61,417 nucleotides of DNA. It comes from Gemmatimonadota bacterium. Lineage in GTDB: Bacteria > Gemmatimonadota > Gemmatimonadetes > Gemmatimonadales > GWC2-71-9. The DNA lies in assembly GCA_003222155.1 (NCBI GenBank), contig QHUU01000060.1:1-61417 (forward strand), given 5' to 3'. Position 1 is the first letter of the stretch. Every line of letters begins with the position of its first letter. Below the pieces are notes generated by a model, which was not told where the DNA came from, did not search any database, and was given only the letters and a program-made list of their open reading frames with translations. This document shows, one piece after another, positions 17,130-25,920 of the stretch. The position numbers were made by a program, and so were the translations under genes.

Positions 17130-20100
17130 ATGAAACGCTTCGGTGTCTTACTGCTTTGTGCCCTGTTGCCCGTCCGAGTGGTCGTAGCGCAAGACGCGGG
17201 CTCGATCGCCGGCACGGTGACCGCGCAGGAGAGCGGCGCCCCGCTCTCTGGTGCCGGCGTCACGGTGGTCGGCACCCGGCTCGAGGCCGCGACCGGCGCG
17301 GACGGCCGCTACACGATCGCCAACGTGCCCCCCGGCACGTATCGCGTCCGGGCCCGGCTCATCGGCTATGGCAGCACCGTGGATACGGGCGTCGTCGTGG
17401 TGGCCGGGCGGACCGCCACGGCGGACGTCGCGCTGCAACAGCAGGCCGTGCAGCTCGAGACGGTCGTGGCTATCGGCTACGCCACGATCCAGAAAAAGGA
17501 CTTGACCGGCGCCGTGGCTTCGGCGAGCGGCGAGGACGTGCTGCTCAAGGCCGCGCCCACGAGTGCTCTGTCCAACGCGCTGCAGGGCAAGGCCCCGGGC
17601 GTACAGGTGGTCGTGAACAGCGGGATCCCGGGCGCGGGAGCGAGCGTGCGCGTGCGCGGCACCGCCTCGATCACCGCCAACAGCGAGCCGCTCTACGTCG
17701 TCGACGGTCTGCCGGCCATGCAGGGCACCGGGTCCGACAATCCGACCTACAACCCGCTCAACGAGATCGACCCCAACGACGTCGAGTCGGTCCAGATCCT
17801 CAAGGACGCATCCGCCACGGCGGTGTACGGGTCGCGCGGCGCGAACGGGGTCATCCTGATCAACACGAAGCGCGGCCAGCGCGGCGAGGACCGCCTCACG
17901 CTCGAGTCGAGCTACGGCGTGCAAAGCATAGGCAGGCGGATTCCCGTCTTGAACGGTCCCCAGTACCGGCAGCTGCGCAACGATGCTGTCTTGAACGCCA
18001 CCGGGGACCCCTCCAAGTTGCCCTACACGGCAGCCCAAATCGCCTCCGCGCCGTCGTACGACTATCCGGACATGCTGCTCCGTACCGCCGCGCAGCAGAA
18101 CCACTCGCTCACGCTCTCCGGCGGAGACGCCAGGACCCGCTACCTGCTGTCGGGCAATTACTTGGGCCAGGACGGGATTCTCATCAACACGCAGTTCCAG
18201 CGCTACGGCCTTCGCTTCAACCTGGACCGCGACATGAGCGAGCGGTTCCGCGTGGGCACGAACTTGAGCGTCGCGCGAACGACGCAGTCCATCAACTGGA
18301 CTGAAAACGGCGGAATCGGAGCCAGCGCGCGCGGTATCCTGGCCGCCATGAACTTCGACCCGGCCATGCCGCCGAAGAACGCGAACGGCGACTGGAATCT
18401 ACGCGCGATCCTGGGCGAGCAGCTCGAAAACCCGCTCGCGAACATCAGCTCCGTGACGGATCAGCGGAACGAGTGGCGCCTGGTGGGAAGCGTGTTCGGC
18501 GAGTTCGATGTGACCCCGGCCCTGCATTTCAAGACGACCGTCGGCAGCAACGTCCATTTCTTCCGGGATCCGTACTTCGCGCCCCGCACGGTTGCGCCCG
18601 GCGCCTCGGTGCAGGGAAGCGCCACCGAGAATACCGGTTACGACCGCGAGTTCATCAACGAGAACACCCTCACCTACCACCGCGCGCTGGGCCCGGGGAC
18701 GCTCGATGTGTTGGGGGGCGCGTCGGCGCAGACGGCCGTGGTCGACTCCGGTCCGTATGCCCACGCCGAGCGGTTCCCGCTCGACGACATCCAATGGTAC
18801 AACCTCGGCTATGGGGCGACGCAACAGCAGGTCGGCAGTCTCTACCAGGACTGGGCGCTGCTCTCCATGTTTGGCCGCGTCAATTACAACCTGCGCGACC
18901 GCTACATCTTCACGATCACCGCCCGCCGCGACGGCTCGAGCCGGTTCGGCAGGAACAACAAGTGGGCCAATTTCCCCTCTGCCGCGTTTGCCTGGCGCGT
19001 CTCGGACGAGCCCTTCCTGCAGGACCGGGGGCCCTTTAGCGACCTCAAGCTACGCGTGAGCTACGGCGCGACCGGCAACCAGGCCGTGCGTCCGTACCAG
19101 TCGCTTCCCATCATGGTCGCGGCACCGCTCTCGATCGCTCCCGGCCAGGAGTTTGTGGCGCTGCGTCCGTCGCTCACCAAGCCGAATCCCAACCTGCGGT
19201 GGGAGACCACGCGTCAGCTCAACATCGGGCTCGACGCCGGGCTGTTCGACAACCGCCTCACCATCACGCTCGACGCCTATCGCTCCGTGACCAAGGACCT
19301 GCTGCTCATGGTGGATCTTCCCCGCTTCACCGGCTACGCCAATCAGCTCCAGAACATCGGCTCGGTGCAGAACCGGGGCGTCGAGCTGGGCCTGAGCACG
19401 CTCAACGTGCAGCGCGGCAGGTTCACCTGGCACTCCAGCCTCAACGTGTCCGCCAACAGCAACAAAGTGCTCGACCTCGGCGGCCAGCACTACATCCGTC
19501 CGGGGACCTCGCGCTACGGCTGGTTCCTCGACGGCAACGAGAGCTTCATCGTCGAGGTGGGGCAGCCGCTCGGGTCGATCTACGGCTACCAGGTGACTGG
19601 CCTGTGGCAAGAGGGGGACGTGTGCACCTTGGCGCCGACAAAGGAGGGTAAACGGAATCCCGACTGTACCCCGGGCGAGTACAAGATCACCGACGTCAAC
19701 GGGGATGGTGTCATCGACGGCAAAGACCGCACGCTGCTCGGCTCTACAGAGCCGAAGCTGTTCGGCGGGTTCGGCAACAACGTCTCGTGGGGTCCGTTGA
19801 CACTGGACGTGTTCTTCAACTTCTCGTACGGCAACAAGGTCGCGAACGTGAACAACGTGTTCAGCGAGCTGGCGACCGGGTTCCTGAACGAGCGCGCCGA
19901 GGTCCTGGATCGGTGGACGCCCCAGCACACCAACACGAACGTCCCGCGCGCCAACAACGCGCGTCCGCGTCGCATGTACAGCACGTTCGTGGAAGACGGC
20001 TCGTTTCTCCGGTTACAGACCATCACGCTGGGCTATCAGCTCCCGCCGAACCTCATCCCGGGCGCGCGTGGAGCGCGGCTGTACGTGACCGGCCAGAATC

Positions 20101-20237
20101 TGTTTGTTCTCTCGGGCTACTCGGGCTTCGATCCTGAGGTCAACAGCATCGGCGGGGATTCGCGCTTCCGCGGCGTCGATGCCGGCGCCTACCCGCGGGC
20201 CCGCGTCGTCAACTTCGGCATTACCCTCGGCTTCTGA
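17130..20237 (+). CDS. SusC/RagA TonB-linked outer-membrane transporter (no STN domain)
   Basis: A 1035-residue protein, ATG preceded by GGAGG. Signal peptide (1-20), carboxypeptidase-D-like domain (SIAGTVTAQESGAPLSGAG), SusC signature AIGYATIQKKDLTGAV, plug domain (APGVQVVVNSGIPGAGASV, ILKDASATAVYGSRGANG) and a barrel ending in the usual aromatic residue. It lacks the STN domain of its neighbour, so it should not itself signal to FecR. The two SusC proteins are clearly paralogous across plug and barrel, pointing to an old duplication of the pair. Confidence 0.95.
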   Translation: MKRFGVLLLCALLPVRVVVAQDAGSIAGTVTAQESGAPLSGAGVTVVGTRLEAATGADGRYTIANVPPGTYRVRARLIGYGSTVDTGVVVVAGRTATADVALQQQAVQLETVVAIGYATIQKKDLTGAVASASGEDVLLKAAPTSALSNALQGKAPGVQVVVNSGIPGAGASVRVRGTASITANSEPLYVVDGLPAMQGTGSDNPTYNPLNEIDPNDVESVQILKDASATAVYGSRGANGVILINTKRGQRGEDRLTLESSYGVQSIGRRIPVLNGPQYRQLRNDAVLNATGDPSKLPYTAAQIASAPSYDYPDMLLRTAAQQNHSLTLSGGDARTRYLLSGNYLGQDGILINTQFQRYGLRFNLDRDMSERFRVGTNLSVARTTQSINWTENGGIGASARGILAAMNFDPAMPPKNANGDWNLRAILGEQLENPLANISSVTDQRNEWRLVGSVFGEFDVTPALHFKTTVGSNVHFFRDPYFAPRTVAPGASVQGSATENTGYDREFINENTLTYHRALGPGTLDVLGGASAQTAVVDSGPYAHAERFPLDDIQWYNLGYGATQQQVGSLYQDWALLSMFGRVNYNLRDRYIFTITARRDGSSRFGRNNKWANFPSAAFAWRVSDEPFLQDRGPFSDLKLRVSYGATGNQAVRPYQSLPIMVAAPLSIAPGQEFVALRPSLTKPNPNLRWETTRQLNIGLDAGLFDNRLTITLDAYRSVTKDLLLMVDLPRFTGYANQLQNIGSVQNRGVELGLSTLNVQRGRFTWHSSLNVSANSNKVLDLGGQHYIRPGTSRYGWFLDGNESFIVEVGQPLGSIYGYQVTGLWQEGDVCTLAPTKEGKRNPDCTPGEYKITDVNGDGVIDGKDRTLLGSTEPKLFGGFGNNVSWGPLTLDVFFNFSYGNKVANVNNVFSELATGFLNERAEVLDRWTPQHTNTNVPRANNARPRRMYSTFVEDGSFLRLQTITLGYQLPPNLIPGARGARLYVTGQNLFVLSGYSGFDPEVNSIGGDSRFRGVDAGAYPRARVVNFGITLGF

Positions 20238-20244
20238 GGTGACC

Positions 20245-21774
20245 ATGACCACGAGAACTCGCTGGATCGCGCTGGCCGGCATCTCGCTCGCGGCGGTTGC
20301 CTGTGGCGACATGCTCACCGAGACGCCCAAGTCGTTTACGACGCAGGACGGCTTTTTCAAGACGCCGTCGGACGTGCGGAGCGCCACGTTCGCCACCTAC
20401 CAGCCCCTCGGCACGGACGACCTGTGGCGCTGGTGGCTCTGGCTCACCGTGGATCTGGCGTCAGATCAGGTTCGGATGCACCCCGACGAGCCGAACTACC
20501 AGACGTACCACCCGGAATTCCTGCGCTGGGACGCGACGACCTCCAGCGTCACCTCGCCCTGGAACGGGCTGTACAACATCGTGTTCCGCGCCAACGTCGT
20601 CCTCAGCCGCGCGGGCGCAGTGACATTCCCGGACCCCGCCGAGCGCCAGCAGCTCCTGGCCGAAGCCACGTTCCTGCGCGGCTACGCGTATCTCCTCCTC
20701 GCCAAGCTGTACGACGACGTCCCGCTCTTCGTGAGCGAGGCCGACCATGACAACGCGCGGGCCAGCCGAACGCCCGTCGCGCAAGTGGAAGCACAGGTCA
20801 TCACGGACCTGACCCAGGCCGAAGCGGAGTTGCCCGCGACGCGTCCCCAGAGCGAGCTCGGCCGCGCCACCAAGGGCGCCGCCCGGATGGCGCTCGCGGA
20901 TCTGTATCTGTGGCGCTCGAGCTACCGTAAGACGGGCGAGTGGCAGCTCGCGGCCGATTGGGCCAAGAAGGTCATCGACTCCGGGATCTATGGCTTGAAC
21001 GACGACTACTTGAGCACGTTCCTGCCTGCCAACCACGGCAACAAGGAAATGATTTGGGTGATCCCCTCCTCGACCGTCCAGGGACGGAGCAGCATGAATC
21101 TCGGCTGCCTCATCCTGCCGCGGATTCTGGGGTTCGGTACAGGAGGCGGGTGCGAGGTGATCGGTCAGCCGACAGCCTGGCACTACGCGTCATACTTGAC
21201 GGGCGACTACCGCAAGGACGTCACATACCGCACCTCCGGGTGCAGTAGTGACGCCAACATCGGCTGCAAGACATTCACCTGGCCGAACGTCTACAAGTAC
21301 CGCCCCACCAACGGGGGCGTCGGCGGGCCACCCGATACGGACTTCCCGCTGTACCGCTACGCCGAGGCGCTGCTGATTTACGCCGAGGCGCAGAACGAGC
21401 TCGGCAACCCAGCCGCAGCGGTCACGTATCTCAACATGGTCCGGGCGCGAGCCCGGAAGGGGACGGGCGCGGATAATCGCGCCGAGCCCCACGATTACGG
21501 GACGGCGGGTGAAGCGACGACCCAGACCGCCGTGCGGGATGCGATCTTCCAGGAGCGCGATTGGGAGTTGGCGCACGAGGGCAAGCGCTGGTTCGACTTG
21601 CTCGAGCTCGACGCACTGGAGCCGGGTTACTGGGCGACGGCCCTGCAGCAGCGCGATTCGATCCCGCCAGCGGCGACGCTGCAACGCGACCTGCGGACCT
21701 TCAAGCAGCGCTGGCCCATCCCGCTGACGGAGATCAACCTCGATCCGGCCCTGACGCAGAACACCGGCTACTGA
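20245..21774 (+). CDS. SusD/RagB nutrient-binding outer-membrane lipoprotein (second copy)
   Basis: A 509-residue lipoprotein with lipobox LAAVAC (Cys 20), then ETPKSFTTQDGFFKTPSDV. The TPR core (AEATFLRGYAYLLLAKLYDD), ALADLYLWRSSY and RYAEALLIYAEAQNELG match the first SusD, and the C-terminal half is especially similar. The ATG is 7 bp after the SusC stop, so the pair is co-transcribed. A strong terminator follows. Confidence 0.95.
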   Translation: MTTRTRWIALAGISLAAVACGDMLTETPKSFTTQDGFFKTPSDVRSATFATYQPLGTDDLWRWWLWLTVDLASDQVRMHPDEPNYQTYHPEFLRWDATTSSVTSPWNGLYNIVFRANVVLSRAGAVTFPDPAERQQLLAEATFLRGYAYLLLAKLYDDVPLFVSEADHDNARASRTPVAQVEAQVITDLTQAEAELPATRPQSELGRATKGAARMALADLYLWRSSYRKTGEWQLAADWAKKVIDSGIYGLNDDYLSTFLPANHGNKEMIWVIPSSTVQGRSSMNLGCLILPRILGFGTGGGCEVIGQPTAWHYASYLTGDYRKDVTYRTSGCSSDANIGCKTFTWPNVYKYRPTNGGVGGPPDTDFPLYRYAEALLIYAEAQNELGNPAAAVTYLNMVRARARKGTGADNRAEPHDYGTAGEATTQTAVRDAIFQERDWELAHEGKRWFDLLELDALEPGYWATALQQRDSIPPAATLQRDLRTFKQRWPIPLTEINLDPALTQNTGY

Positions 21775-21803
21775 CCGCCGGCAGGCCCCGGCTCCCCCGC
21801 CAT

Positions 21804-21836
21804 CCGCACCCTGCCGGTAGCCCCGGCAGGGTGCGG
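21804..21836 (+). terminator. Strong intrinsic terminator after the second SusD
   Basis: A perfect 14-bp stem (CCGCACCCTGCCGG with CCGGCAGGGTGCGG) around a 5-nt loop, followed by GCTTTCC. It lies 30 bp after the stop and should separate the SusCD genes from the plug lipoprotein downstream. Confidence 0.8.
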
Positions 21837-21969
21837 GCTTTCCATATCTGTTGTATCTTCGACTGCCGCGTCCTCGCAACACCAACTACCGCGTTGCCGA
21901 AAGGAACCCGAAGGAACCGACATCCCCGAACAGTGTTGAACCGAGCCTTACCCTGACCCAGGGGGAGAC

Positions 21970-22473
21970 ATGAAGCATACCATCTGCTGCGGATTTGCCG
22001 TCGCGCTGATCATCGGCTGTGGGCCGACGGGATCGCGGCGGGCCGAGGTCCCGACCCCCGACGACCAGATCTCCGTTGGCTACCAGACCCAGAGCAAGCG
22101 CGCTGCGACGGCCGCCGTAACGTCGGTCTCCCCGACCGAAGCGGACGCCCGCGTCAGCCGCCTCGAAGACCTGCTCCAGGCCCGGGTGCCGGGGCTCGAG
22201 GTGTTGCCGCTCGGGAACGGCACCTACACGCTGCGCATTCGCGGCCGGCACAGCATCATGGGCCGGAGCCTGGACGACGAGCCGCTGCTCGTGATCGACG
22301 ACGTGCCGGTACCGCAAGGCGCGCTGGGCAGTGCCCTGGCCGCTATGTCCCCGCGCGACGTGGGGCGGATCGACGTGCTCAAAGATGCGGCTGCGGCGAG
22401 CATCTATGGATCGCGGGGAGCCAACGGGGTTATCATCATTACAACCAAGCGAGCCTCGTTGCCCAATCCGTGA
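21970..22473 (+). CDS. Stand-alone TonB plug-domain lipoprotein
   Basis: A 167-residue protein with a short signal peptide and lipobox (LIIGCG, Cys near 17). The rest is only a SusC-type plug domain: a degenerate SusC signature GYQTQSKRAATAAVTSV, then LQARVPGLEVLP, LRIRGRHSI, EPLLVIDDVPVPQG, and DVLKDAAAASIYGSRGANG; it stops where the barrel would begin. It is not a frameshifted remnant, since it has its own signal sequence, ribosome binding site (AGGGGGAG) and clean stop. The role is unknown; a lipidated decoy or docking plug for a SusC barrel or TonB is conceivable. It overlaps the next gene (GTGA). Confidence 0.8.
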   Translation: MKHTICCGFAVALIIGCGPTGSRRAEVPTPDDQISVGYQTQSKRAATAAVTSVSPTEADARVSRLEDLLQARVPGLEVLPLGNGTYTLRIRGRHSIMGRSLDDEPLLVIDDVPVPQGALGSALAAMSPRDVGRIDVLKDAAAASIYGSRGANGVIIITTKRASLPNP

Positions 22474-23624
22474 TCGCACCGCTCGTAGCACTGTTGCTGC
22501 AGCACCCCGTAGCGTCGGCCCCCGCCGCTCCGCCGCCCCGGGTGGTACGGGTCTGGCTCGGCTCCGCCAGCCCGCTGGTGCGCGGTGCGGCGGTGCGCGT
22601 GTACGTCGAGGCGGGCCAGGACGGCAACCTCGTCGTCCTGCACCGCCGCACCGACGGCCGCATCGAAGTGCTGTTCCCCAAGCATCCCGACACCGACCCC
22701 TTCGTCCGCGCCGGTACCTACGAGATTCGCGGCAGCGACGATCGGGCCGCGTGGGTGGTGGCCGAGCCCGACGGCACGGGAATGGTCCTGGCGGCGCTGT
22801 CGCCCGACCCGCTCAAGTTCGACGAATTCGTGCGGGCGGCCGCCTGGGACCCGGACGCGCTGGTCCCCGCCTGGTCGGGCGCGGACGCGGCCGGGTCGAT
22901 GAGCGACATCGTGCAGCGGATGTTGGGGGACGGCTACTTCAACTACGACCTCGTGACGTACAGCGTCGCTCCGCCGGTCTACGCGCAACAGGACGTGACG
23001 CCGCCGCAGCAGACCACGCCGGCGTACGATGCGTATCCCACCTGTCTCGACTGCACGTTCATCGGGGAGCAGCTGATCATTTACGAGCCGCTGTTCGTGC
23101 ATCGGCGGGTGCGTCGGCAACGCGAGCGTGAGCCGCGCCCGCAGCCGACGAGCGCTCTCGCCCTCGCGCTCAGTCCCCGGCCGACCCTCGGACCACGACC
23201 GTTCTCGCCTGGGTCCCGGTTCGCCTCGCCCCACCACGCCGCCGGCCCCACGCCGATCGAGCCACGCGCGCGTGAGCGGGCCAATTCACTGCCGGCTCAG
23301 GCCATGGGCCCGCGCACGCACGTGCGATTCACCCGCCTCTCCGATCCCGCGCCGGAGCGAGCGTTGGCCGTCGTCGCGCTGCCGGCTCGAGCGGGCCTCG
23401 CAGTCGCCCGCCCCGACGTCTCTGCTCGGGCAGTGGTGCGGTCGGATTTCACTGTGCAGGGACGGGAGCGCGCCATACCGGCAGCGGCGAGTCAAACGGC
23501 CGTGCGGCCGCGCGCGGTGGCGGTTGCCCGGAGCGGTGAGGGAGCGGCGCACGGTGCATCCCAGGGCGTCGCGATTCCGCGAGAGGCCTGGGGGAATACC
23601 CGTCGTACGTCGCTACGACGCTAA
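22470..23624 (+). CDS. DUF4384-domain protein with disordered C-terminal half
   Basis: A 384-residue protein starting at GTG. The N-terminal part (about 25-125) fits DUF4384: VRGAAVRVYVEAGQDGNLVVL, RTDGRIEVLFP, and VRAGTYEI. A Cys pair (CLDC) lies near 190. From about 210 onward it is rich in Arg, Pro and Ala and probably disordered. A leading hydrophobic stretch (LVALLLQHPVASA) suggests export. DUF4384 modules are often in surface or stress-linked proteins; the role here is unknown. The GTGA overlap couples it to the plug lipoprotein. Confidence 0.75.
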   Translation: MIAPLVALLLQHPVASAPAAPPPRVVRVWLGSASPLVRGAAVRVYVEAGQDGNLVVLHRRTDGRIEVLFPKHPDTDPFVRAGTYEIRGSDDRAAWVVAEPDGTGMVLAALSPDPLKFDEFVRAAAWDPDALVPAWSGADAAGSMSDIVQRMLGDGYFNYDLVTYSVAPPVYAQQDVTPPQQTTPAYDAYPTCLDCTFIGEQLIIYEPLFVHRRVRRQREREPRPQPTSALALALSPRPTLGPRPFSPGSRFASPHHAAGPTPIEPRARERANSLPAQAMGPRTHVRFTRLSDPAPERALAVVALPARAGLAVARPDVSARAVVRSDFTVQGRERAIPAAASQTAVRPRAVAVARSGEGAAHGASQGVAIPREAWGNTRRTSLRR

Positions 23625-23652
23625 GTCGTACGTATAACGTCGCGTCGTAGCG
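23611..23652. terminator. Two-way hairpin between convergent genes
   Basis: CGCTACGACGC (23611-23621) and GCGTCGTAGCG (23642-23652) pair perfectly over 11 bp. The 5' arm carries the last codons of the DUF4384 gene, whose TAA is the first loop triplet; the 3' arm is followed by TCGTTATTG. Its location between facing stops fits a shared terminator. Confidence 0.65.
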
Positions 23653-23655
23653 TCG

Positions 23656-24096
23656 TTATTGTCCTACCGTAAAATCGAGTCGCTTCAGCACCGTCCCCGC
23701 GGCATCACGCACTTCGACGTGCCACGCGCCGGTCCAGTCGGGCGGCACGGTCTTCTTGCTCCACGTGCGCCACGGCGACCCGCCCACCTGCAGCTCCACG
23801 TCACCCACCTGGGTGTCGCCATGGAACCACACGTGGTGGATGCTCGTGCCCTCCGCTCCCGCCACCTTGGTCCAGCAGACGACCTGACCGACATCGACTG
23901 GGAACGTGGTACCCGTATCCTGCGGCTGCCGGTCCACGACCGATTTGGCGACCACCGCCTCGGCGACGTCCACGGCAGCTGTGGCAGGCGCGGCGGCGGG
24001 GGCGGGGGCGGGCGCCGCGGCCTTCGTCGTGTCCTGCGCCGCGAGGCCACGGGCGGCGAGCAGGGTCAGCGCGAGAATCGGAGTGATGCGCGTCAT
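23656..24096 (-). CDS. Exported DUF2914-domain protein
   Basis: A 146-residue protein with a signal peptide (1-20), a Pro/Ala-rich linker (about 25-45), then a DUF2914 domain: VVCWTKVAGAEGTSIHHVWF, then WRTWSKKTVPPDWTGAWHVEV and a final FTVGQ. The domain is a small beta fold usually seen in exported or membrane-tethered proteins; no activity is established. Start ATG overlaps the upstream gene stop (ATGA). Confidence 0.8.
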   Translation of the reverse strand: MTRITPILALTLLAARGLAAQDTTKAAAPAPAPAAAPATAAVDVAEAVVAKSVVDRQPQDTGTTFPVDVGQVVCWTKVAGAEGTSIHHVWFHGDTQVGDVELQVGGSPWRTWSKKTVPPDWTGAWHVEVRDAAGTVLKRLDFTVGQ

Positions 24097-24389
24097 GACG
24101 GCTCTCCCACTGGGGTTGTCGGTTGTTCGGCGGTTGTCCGTTGTACGGCGCGCCGGCGACGATGTTCCAGCCACGTACCGAGCGTCGCCGCAATCACGAT
24201 CCCGCCCGCTGCACCGCCGAGCTGAAACCGCACGAGGTACTGGCGCTGCCGCCCCGCGCACTTGCCAGAGAACAGCGCGCCGACCATGGCGCCGCAGGAC
24301 CCCTGGATCGTCGTGAAGTAGTAGCCGGAGCCCGCCGCGAACAGGAGGGGGAGGGAGCACACCACCAGGTGACGGAGAAAGGTCTTCAT
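24093..24389 (-). CDS. Small membrane protein, function unknown
   Basis: A 98-residue protein with two predicted membrane segments (about 8-22 and 56-74), a glycine-rich loop with two cysteines (GSCGAMVGALFSGKCAG), and a basic tail. I do not recognise the family. It is coupled by ATGA overlaps to the DUF420-like gene before it and the DUF2914 gene after it, so the three probably work together. Confidence 0.7.
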   Translation of the reverse strand: MKTFLRHLVVCSLPLLFAAGSGYYFTTIQGSCGAMVGALFSGKCAGRQRQYLVRFQLGGAAGGIVIAATLGTWLEHRRRRAVQRTTAEQPTTPVGEPS

Positions 24390-24790
24390 GGAGAGCCCAT
24401 CACGTAGAGGAAGATGTAGTTGTAGATCCCCGTGAGGAGCGCCAGGCACCATACGAGCACGACGTACGGCCCGGTGTGCCGATGCAGCGGCCGCAGGCGC
24501 GCCACGGCGCGGCTCGTCAGCTGCCACAAGAGCCCTGCGAGCGCCGCGACGGCGAAGGCGAGATGGATCTTGAAGAACGGCAGCGCGACGAGGGCGGCAC
24601 GACGGGGACTGGGAGCCATGAGGAAAGAGAAGCCGACCACGACCGCGATCTCGATGACCGCGCTCACACTCATGAGGGTCACATGCAGGGCGATTCTGCC
24701 GCGGCGGATGCGCGTGGCGCCGTAGATCAGGATGGGCGGTCCCGCCAGCGCCCAGGCGAGCGCCGTGACGGCCTGGGGCGGGGCGCTCAT
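24386..24790 (-). CDS. DUF420-like integral membrane protein
   Basis: A 134-residue protein with four predicted membrane helices. Histidines lie at helix ends (IALHVTLMS, FFKIHLAFAV, LHRHTGPYVVLVW), and the C-terminal helix reads LALLTGIYNYI; this spacing is like DUF420 proteins, some of which sit near cytochrome oxidase genes. No oxidase genes are near here. The role, perhaps haem or metal binding in the membrane, is inference. Confidence 0.65.
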   Translation of the reverse strand: MSAPPQAVTALAWALAGPPILIYGATRIRRGRIALHVTLMSVSAVIEIAVVVGFSFLMAPSPRRAALVALPFFKIHLAFAVAALAGLLWQLTSRAVARLRPLHRHTGPYVVLVWCLALLTGIYNYIFLYVMGSP

Positions 24791-25899
24791 CGTCCCCGCT
24801 CGACCTTCCACCGGTACACCACCCGTCCCTCTCCCCCGTTCCCCGTCCCGCGTATGACGTGATATGCGTCGAAGTGCGCGACCGTGAGGCAGGAATGGTT
24901 GGGAATGATCTCGACTCTGTCGCCGACCTTGTAGCGGCCGTCGAGGCTCGCCGCGGATGCGGCTCGGATCAGGCCGTGCTCTTGCGACAGCGTCGCCACG
25001 GTCAGGTCCGGAGCGCCTTTCACCGCGCCCATCGCCTGAGGTCCCACGTGCGTCGGCCCCGTGTCCTTGGAGAGCTCGAGCGCTCCCGCGTCCACGACGA
25101 AGTGAGACGCGCCCGGCTGGTGCGACACCACCGTCGCGAGCACACTGACTCCCACGTCGGCCGGCTCGCAGCACCCGATCAGCACCATCGTCCGGTCGTA
25201 GAACACGTAGTTGCCCGGTCGCGCCTCGGTGACGCCCGTAAGATCGGTGGCCGCCGCCATCGCCGGCGTCGACCCGACGCTCACGTCGCGGATCGCGATG
25301 CCCGCTTTGCCGAGCCGCTCGGCGAATCCCACCATCACGCTGCGCTCGCTCTCGGCGACGGCGGCCGCTTCCGCTTTGCTCTGCGTGCGGTACGCGTGAC
25401 CGGAGTGGCTCAGGATCCCGTCGAACACGAGCCCCTGCTCCCGGGCGAGCTCGCGCGCCACCGCGATGGCGTACGGCGACGCCGGATCCACGCCGGCGCG
25501 GTGATAGCCGCAATCCACCTTGAGCCAGACGTGCAGTCCCGAGCCCGCGAGCCCCTGCGCCGCACCGAGGTCGTCGACCACGACGCGCAGGGTTGCGCCG
25601 GTCTCCTGCACGATGCGACGCGCGTGTGCGACGTGCGTCGGATCGATCGGGAACGCCCAGGTCAGGTCGGTGACTCCGGCACGGGCGAACGCTTCCGCCT
25701 CCACGAGCGTGGCCACGGTGAGCCCCCGCGCCCCGTGTTGCAGCTGCAGCTTCCCCAGCTCGACGCACTTATGCGTCTTCGCGTGCGGCCGCAGCGCGAC
25801 GCCGAGCTGTCGAGCGCGCCCGGCCATGTGAGCGAGATTGTGCTCCACGACATCCAGGTGGAGCAGGAGGGCAGGGGTCTCGACGTCGTAGACGTTCAC
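24787..25899 (-). CDS. D-threonine aldolase / D-serine dehydratase family PLP enzyme
   Basis: A 370-residue fold-III PLP enzyme. The N-terminal ETPALLLHLDVVEHNL and PLP-lysine segment LRPHAKTHKC (near 38-47), then ILSHSGHAY and SVGSTPA, are diagnostic of the alanine-racemase N-terminal fold. The C-terminal PNHSCLTVAHFD carries the H-x-C metal-site motif of D-serine dehydratase-like proteins. It should act on D-3-hydroxy amino acids in the cytoplasm. The M24 peptidase upstream suggests a peptide or amino acid role. GTG start. Confidence 0.85.
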   Translation of the reverse strand: MNVYDVETPALLLHLDVVEHNLAHMAGRARQLGVALRPHAKTHKCVELGKLQLQHGARGLTVATLVEAEAFARAGVTDLTWAFPIDPTHVAHARRIVQETGATLRVVVDDLGAAQGLAGSGLHVWLKVDCGYHRAGVDPASPYAIAVARELAREQGLVFDGILSHSGHAYRTQSKAEAAAVAESERSVMVGFAERLGKAGIAIRDVSVGSTPAMAAATDLTGVTEARPGNYVFYDRTMVLIGCCEPADVGVSVLATVVSHQPGASHFVVDAGALELSKDTGPTHVGPQAMGAVKGAPDLTVATLSQEHGLIRAASAASLDGRYKVGDRVEIIPNHSCLTVAHFDAYHVIRGTGNGGEGRVVYRWKVERGR

Positions 25900-25920
25900 G
25901 TTTCCCCTTTCCCCTTTTCG

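Noticed and set aside
21970-22473. Plug lipoprotein as a frameshifted SusC
   Set aside because: It has its own signal peptide, and no barrel strands are found in any frame downstream; the next gene overlaps its stop with a different domain.
23611-23652. A tRNA or small RNA gene in the CGTCGTAG region
   Set aside because: No cloverleaf, only one stem; a shared terminator fits better.
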